Source: an uncultured Myxococcales bacterium (GTDB lineage: Bacteria; Myxococcota_A; UBA9042; DTJE01). From it: a stretch of DNA of 64,000 bases. Positions 59,503 through 64,000 of the stretch are shown one piece after another. The position numbers and the translations under genes are program-made. The notes beneath the pieces are model-generated. The model made no database searches, had not been told where the DNA came from, and saw only the letters and a list, made by a program, of their open reading frames with translations. The number at the start of each line of letters is the position of its first letter. Within the stretch, counting starts at the first letter, position 1. Where the stretch lies: positions 1-64,000 of the forward strand of contig CAINDP010000082.1 in assembly GCA_903847405.1 (NCBI GenBank), in the 5' to 3' direction.

Positions 59503-62502
59503 ATGCGACAGCTTCGGGTGGTCGGCCTGGTGTTCTGGATCGCCGGGTGCGGCGGGTCCTCGGTGTCGGGCGATGGCGGTTTCAATGACCTGGTCGCGGA
59601 CGCGCCCGACGTGGTGGCGGACAGCGGACCGGTGTGTCGAGTTGCAGCGGACTGCACGGCACTGGACCCGGGCCCGTGCGGTCGCGTCGCCTGTTCGGCG
59701 GCCGGCGTGTGCGAGATCCGAGCGGATGCGGGACGCGAAGGCCTCACTTGCGACCCGGGGGATTTGTGTGCGGTGGGCGGCGCGACCTGCCGCTCCGGGG
59801 CCTGCGTGCCTGCCGGCAGGAAGACCTGCCTGGAGCGGGCGTGCCTGTCGGGCCGGTGCGACGAGGCGTCCGGCGAATGCCGCTACGAATCCCTTCCGGA
59901 CGGCCAGGCCTGCGAGGGTGACGGGAATTCGTGCACCCCGGACCAGTGCGTCGGCGGGTCCTGCCAGGCCGGGCCAAACGGGTGCCAGTGCGGGAAGGAT
60001 TCGGACTGTCCGGCGCCCGCCGACAAGTGCATGGCCGACCTGCGGTGCGACCTGGGCAGCAGCCGGTGCGTCCCGGCGGCCGAGGGGCCCCGGTGTTCGC
60101 AGCCTGCGGACCCCTGCCGCGTGGCGTCCTGCGATGCGGCGACGGGCGATTGCGTCCAGCGGTCGCTGCCGGACCAGACCGAATGCGATCCATCCACGGT
60201 GTGCCACGGCGTCGGGACCTGCCTGGCCGGAATCTGCCAGCGGCCGGTCCGATGCGCCGATGACGACCCCTGCACGAACGATCTGTGCGATCCGACCAGC
60301 GGGGCGTGCACCTTTGCGCCATCGACGGGTGGGTCCTGCAGCGACGGCGATCCCTGCACCGTGGACGACGTCTGCGCCGGCGGCGCCTGTGCGCCCGGGA
60401 CCGCGCGGGACTGCGACGACGGCAACCCGTGCACCCAGGATGCCTGCGTTCCGGGACAGGGATGCACATGGACGCCCCTGGCGCCGACGACCCCCTGCGA
60501 CGACGGTTTGCGATGTACCACGGACGACGTGTGCGGCGTGGCAGGCATCTGCGCGGGTACGCCTAGGATGTGCGACGACGGGAATGTCTGCACCCGGGAC
60601 GCCTGTGACGGCGCCACCGGGTCGTGTGTGGCGGAACTGCTCAGCGACATCCCGTGTGACGACGGTCACGCGTGCACCGTCGGGGATGCCTGCCGCACGG
60701 GCCTGTGCGTTCCGGGCGCCTGGGTCCGCGCCTGCTGCGAGGCGAACGCCGACTGCGATGACGGCGATGCCTGCACGTTCGAGCAATGCAGTGGCGGCAC
60801 CTGCTCCTGGGCGGATGAACCTGCGAACCTGTGCGCCCCCCAGGCACCTTACACGGGCTGCGGCGCCTCGTGGTGCCGGGCCGCGGACGGGGGGTGCGAA
60901 GCACTGGACCTGCGCATGCCGCGGCGCCTGGTTGCGTGGGATCTGCGGGTCGGCGGCGCGACGCCGGGCTTCCGGTGGAGCGGCGGGTCGGGGGAGCGGC
61001 GGGCTGAGGGTGCCGGCCCCGTGTCGGGGTCTGCCGGGGCATCGTTCCGGCTGCCGGCGCGACGGATGCCGGCGGGCTTGGCGGTGCTGGTCCTGGATCT
61101 GGGCGCGTCGGCCTGCGGCGCGGTGGATCTGTACCGCGAAGGCACGGCGGTCCCGGCCGCCGAGTGCGGGGTGGTGGATGGACGCACGCGAGCGGCGTGG
61201 TCCTGGCCCGTGACCGGCGCGCCGCTGGACCTGACGGTTCGGATGGAGGCCGAGGCCGTTGTTGCCAAGGTCGACCTGTACCTCTGGGCGCTGGGCACGT
61301 GCCTTCCGCTGGGGCCGCTGCTGGTTGCGGAGGGGGTGGGGTATTCCGAGTTGGCGATGAATTCTGGCCCAGGCGGAATCTCTGCATCCTATCTTCAGAA
61401 CGATGCTGTGAAAGTGATTGCATATTCGGCAGATACCGGGGTTGGGACGACTCAGTCGGTTTCTCACGAACCGGTTCTGGTCCAAGCGCCGTACTTCGCA
61501 ATCTCGCTTGTTGCTACCCCAGATCGCGGGCTAGCGTTGGCATACGGTGGCTCCAAGGAAAAAGTAGTCGTTGTGCACCTCAAGAATGACGGTTCTCCGC
61601 TGACGAGGGTAGTCCTCCCTCCAACAGTTCCTTCCGACGGGGAAAAGTGGTTTGAACCGTCGATCGTGAGAACTCCAAGCGGCACCAGTTGGATGGCGTG
61701 GTCGGCTTCCGAGGGAGGTTCCACAGACTTTAACCTTGGTATCAATGAGTTCTCCCTCCAGAACAACACCCCCACCTTCCCCACCCCCGGCGTCCTCCTC
61801 AACACCGACACGGCCGGCATCCAACGCCGCCCCCGCCTGGCGGCCGTCGGCTCCACCGGCGTCGCGGCCTGGATCTCGGAACAATCCGGCCCCCTGAACC
61901 GCGTGATCCTGCGCCGCCTGGATGCCGACGGGACACCGATTGGCGACGAGGTGGTGGTGGACGAGGGAACGGACGCCATCCGGGACATCGGGCTGGCTCC
62001 CGTCGGCCCGGACCGGGTCGCCTGGGTCGTCGAGCGCGATGGCGGCGTCCTTCGGGGGGGAATCCGATCGGCCGCGGACCTGTCGCGAATCCAGGACACA
62101 GCCTTCCCCTCCGAAACGATCGCGCGTCGCTACTCCCCGGACCTGGCAGTCCTGGGCGACAGGGCCCTCCTGGCTTCGGCGGGGTTCGCGGGTACCCTGG
62201 GCTTCGTCACGTTGGCCACCCTGGACGGCCAGGGGGTCCTGGGACCCGAGGTCACTGTGTCGCCGCGGGTCGAAAAGAGTTCGGCTTCGCCCGCGGTGGC
62301 CGGACTGGATCCCTACTGGGCGATGGTGGCCTGGTACGACGGGACCGACGAGCGCCCGTCCGGCGTGTACCTGGCCCTGACCGCCCCGACGTGCATCCAC
62401 GGTGCCATCGATTGCACGGACTACGCGGCGCCCGCGGTGTGCGTCGGGTTCGGACCCACCGGCTACGTGCCCCTGCCCGGCGCGACGACGTGGTGTCAGT
62501 GA
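59503..62502 (+). CDS. Cysteine-rich repeat lipoprotein with a large C-terminal domain
   Basis: 999 residues from ATG 59503; a GTG at 59497 is closer to GGGAGAGG and equally possible. The signal peptide MRQLRVVGLVFWIAGC carries a lipobox. About 430 residues of cysteine-rich units follow (CDDGNPCTQDAC type). The C-terminal 500 residues are nearly Cys-free with propeller-like strands (RPRLAAVGSTGVAAWISE, DRVAWVVERDGG, YWAMVAWYDGTDERPSG). Within this part, nucleotides about 61345-61760 are far less G+C-rich (197 of 360 bases in 61381-61740, against 47 of 60 in 61801-61860), yet the frame stays open. Probably surface-exposed; function unknown. Confidence 0.83.
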   Translation: MRQLRVVGLVFWIAGCGGSSVSGDGGFNDLVADAPDVVADSGPVCRVAADCTALDPGPCGRVACSAAGVCEIRADAGREGLTCDPGDLCAVGGATCRSGACVPAGRKTCLERACLSGRCDEASGECRYESLPDGQACEGDGNSCTPDQCVGGSCQAGPNGCQCGKDSDCPAPADKCMADLRCDLGSSRCVPAAEGPRCSQPADPCRVASCDAATGDCVQRSLPDQTECDPSTVCHGVGTCLAGICQRPVRCADDDPCTNDLCDPTSGACTFAPSTGGSCSDGDPCTVDDVCAGGACAPGTARDCDDGNPCTQDACVPGQGCTWTPLAPTTPCDDGLRCTTDDVCGVAGICAGTPRMCDDGNVCTRDACDGATGSCVAELLSDIPCDDGHACTVGDACRTGLCVPGAWVRACCEANADCDDGDACTFEQCSGGTCSWADEPANLCAPQAPYTGCGASWCRAADGGCEALDLRMPRRLVAWDLRVGGATPGFRWSGGSGERRAEGAGPVSGSAGASFRLPARRMPAGLAVLVLDLGASACGAVDLYREGTAVPAAECGVVDGRTRAAWSWPVTGAPLDLTVRMEAEAVVAKVDLYLWALGTCLPLGPLLVAEGVGYSELAMNSGPGGISASYLQNDAVKVIAYSADTGVGTTQSVSHEPVLVQAPYFAISLVATPDRGLALAYGGSKEKVVVVHLKNDGSPLTRVVLPPTVPSDGEKWFEPSIVRTPSGTSWMAWSASEGGSTDFNLGINEFSLQNNTPTFPTPGVLLNTDTAGIQRRPRLAAVGSTGVAAWISEQSGPLNRVILRRLDADGTPIGDEVVVDEGTDAIRDIGLAPVGPDRVAWVVERDGGVLRGGIRSAADLSRIQDTAFPSETIARRYSPDLAVLGDRALLASAGFAGTLGFVTLATLDGQGVLGPEVTVSPRVEKSSASPAVAGLDPYWAMVAWYDGTDERPSGVYLALTAPTCIHGAIDCTDYAAPAVCVGFGPTGYVPLPGATTWCQ

Positions 62503-62533
62503 CGAAGTCCCTGTGGACGTTGAGGAGGCCGCC

Positions 62534-64000
62534 GTGGAAGCGACGACGAACCGTACCCGACTCCCTGCCATTCCTCGTCCCGAACTCTTCCTCTCCCACC
62601 CGGCAGTCCTCCTCCTCGTCCTGGCTGCGGCCTGCGGCGGCGGGTCCGCGTCCAACGTGGGACCCGGGAACGGCGAGTGCCTGCGCGACGACGACTGCAA
62701 CGATCGCGTCGACTGCACCGACGATGTCTGCGGCGTTTCGGTGAACGGCGTGCGCCGCTGCGAGCACGTCCCGCGGACCGATCGGTGCGCCGCGGGCAGC
62801 GAATGCCTGGCCGAATCGGCCCTGGGGGCGGGATGCATCGAGCGGGTCGCCCTGTGGTGCGCGGGCCGCGGCGAGGGCGTCGCCTGCACGCCGGACGATG
62901 CCTGCGCCCAGGGGGGCGGGGCCTGCCAGAACGGCCGGTGCACCTATGCGCGCACGGAATGCGCCCCCGCCGTGTGCCTGGAATCCCGCGGGTGCAGCGC
63001 CTCCACCGGTCGGTGCGAATACGGGCCCCAGCCCGACGGGACTGCCTGCGACACCGACGGCCTGGCCTGCTCCTCGGAGGAATGCACCGACGGCCAGTGC
63101 GGGGTCCGGGCCACCACCTGCCAGTGCGCGCAGAAACAGGACTGCCCGCCAGTCAGCGACAAGTGCCACGTGGCACCCCGGTGCGTGAACGGCGCCTGCG
63201 TGTACGACCCGGTCGAATGCCCGACCGCCGAATCCTGCAAGCAGTTTGTCTGCGACCCGGCCGATGGCGAATGCGTCGGCCAACCGATCCACGAGGGGGA
63301 GCCGTGCGACGACCACCTGGCCTGCACCCAGGACGATGCGTGCCACGGAGGCCGCTGCTATGGCGGCGCACGGGACTGCCAGCCGGGTTCCTGCCGGACC
63401 TCCTCGTGCGCCGAGCCTGCGGGGTGTGCGTATGTTTCGCGGCCGGACGACGGGTCCTGCGATGACGGCGACCCCTGCAACGGCCCCGACGCCTGCCTGG
63501 GTGGCGTGTGCCGGGTGGTGGGACCGGCCCTGGACTGCGACGATGGCGATCCCTGCACCGCCGACGCCTGCCGTCCGCTGGACGGGGTGTGCGTTCATGC
63601 CTACGTGCCCAACTGTTGCGGCAACGGTGTTCCGGAACTGACCGAACGGTGCGATCCGGGTCCTGCCCCGTCCCCTCTCTGCCGATCCTGCGGCTACGCC
63701 GTGGCGGACCTGACCGACATGGGCAGCGCGCCGGCCGTGGCGTGGTCGCCGGCCGGGCGCCAGGGCCTCCTCGCCTGGGAGGAATCGCGCGATGGGTCGA
63801 TGATCCTGAAGGTGCGGCCGCTGGATGCCAGCGGTCGGATGGGCGAACCGGTGCCGCTGCCGGGGATCGCGCCCGGGAGCCACGGTCGTTTCCACCCGGC
63901 GCTGGGCACGCTGTCGGAGGGCCGCTTCCTGCTGGCCTTCTACACGGGGGACGGCGTCGCACTGCGCCTGCTCGGCCCGGGCGGCGCGGTCCTGGGCCAG
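62534..64000 (+). CDS. Cysteine-rich repeat lipoprotein, partial at the window edge
   Basis: A GTG at 62534, five bases after GAGGAGG, opens a frame that runs without a stop to the right edge (489 codons). The N-terminus has a hydrophobic HPAVLLLVLAAAC stretch with a lipobox. Cysteine-rich units follow (CTDDVCGV, CDDGDPCTADACRPLDGVC), then NCCGNGVPELTERCDPG, the motif that often closes such regions. From about residue 385 a Cys-free, propeller-like part starts (PAVAWSPAGRQGLLAWEESRDG). It begins 31 bases after the preceding gene and has the same architecture, so the two may be paralogues in one operon. Confidence 0.8.
   Translation, partial: MEATTNRTRLPAIPRPELFLSHPAVLLLVLAAACGGGSASNVGPGNGECLRDDDCNDRVDCTDDVCGVSVNGVRRCEHVPRTDRCAAGSECLAESALGAGCIERVALWCAGRGEGVACTPDDACAQGGGACQNGRCTYARTECAPAVCLESRGCSASTGRCEYGPQPDGTACDTDGLACSSEECTDGQCGVRATTCQCAQKQDCPPVSDKCHVAPRCVNGACVYDPVECPTAESCKQFVCDPADGECVGQPIHEGEPCDDHLACTQDDACHGGRCYGGARDCQPGSCRTSSCAEPAGCAYVSRPDDGSCDDGDPCNGPDACLGGVCRVVGPALDCDDGDPCTADACRPLDGVCVHAYVPNCCGNGVPELTERCDPGPAPSPLCRSCGYAVADLTDMGSAPAVAWSPAGRQGLLAWEESRDGSMILKVRPLDASGRMGEPVPLPGIAPGSHGRFHPALGTLSEGRFLLAFYTGDGVALRLLGPGGAVLGQ

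Overview
The window is about 70% G+C and packed with genes whose start sites mostly carry clear GGAGG-type ribosome binding sites. The gene content suggests a Myxococcota-like or other former deltaproteobacterial genome. Pointers are many cysteine-rich repeat lipoproteins (CDDGxPCTxDxC units), a giant protein with MopE-type and thrombospondin type-3 repeats ending in OmpA, a C-terminal sorting-signal-like segment, an HSDL2-like dehydrogenase and SCP2-domain proteins. No rRNA, tRNA, CRISPR array or prophage was recognised, and the lineage call is inference from gene content only.

Layout. 0-16 kb: a YgjP-like metallopeptidase fragment running off the left edge, a B12-binding radical SAM protein, a CHASE/PAS histidine kinase, an RND efflux operon with a divergent TetR regulator, a stand-alone rsmH, an SDR, and lemA with an M48 protease and an EEP-family nuclease. 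16-21 kb: purD and purH behind a lipoprotein gene, divergent from deoB across a perfect LacI-type palindrome. 21-31 kb: a cysteine-rich lipoprotein, a 1475-residue tail-fibre-like secreted protein, a membrane protein, another cysteine-rich lipoprotein and a HisA-HisI-HisE fusion. 31-36 kb: an HD hydrolase, larE, a membrane zinc protease with TPR-like repeats, and a REP-associated transposase. 36-43 kb: one 2337-residue surface protein. 43-58 kb: uvrC, a diguanylate cyclase, plsB, two SCP2-like proteins, an iron-dependent alcohol dehydrogenase, pepA, a sugar transferase, a DedA protein and a lytic transglycosylase. 58-64 kb: three consecutive secreted lipoproteins, two of them cysteine-rich; the last runs off the right edge.

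The most interesting signals lie between genes. Repeat family A consists of short palindromes around GGGGACAGACACC, or the variant TGGGACAGTCACC. They flank the transposase, sit at gene ends, and have entered the YgjP gene in frame. Repeat family B is a 72-base element found upstream of the diguanylate cyclase, sugar transferase and lytic transglycosylase genes. Its two full copies differ by compensated changes in a hairpin stem, which points to selection on structure. A third, 188-base nested inverted repeat lies between the EEP nuclease and purD genes.

The genes form several working sets: drug or metal efflux with its regulator, purine synthesis and nucleoside salvage, envelope biogenesis (PlsB, sugar transferase, lytic transglycosylase, OmpA porin), and a large set of exported, disulfide-rich, repeat-built proteins of unknown role.
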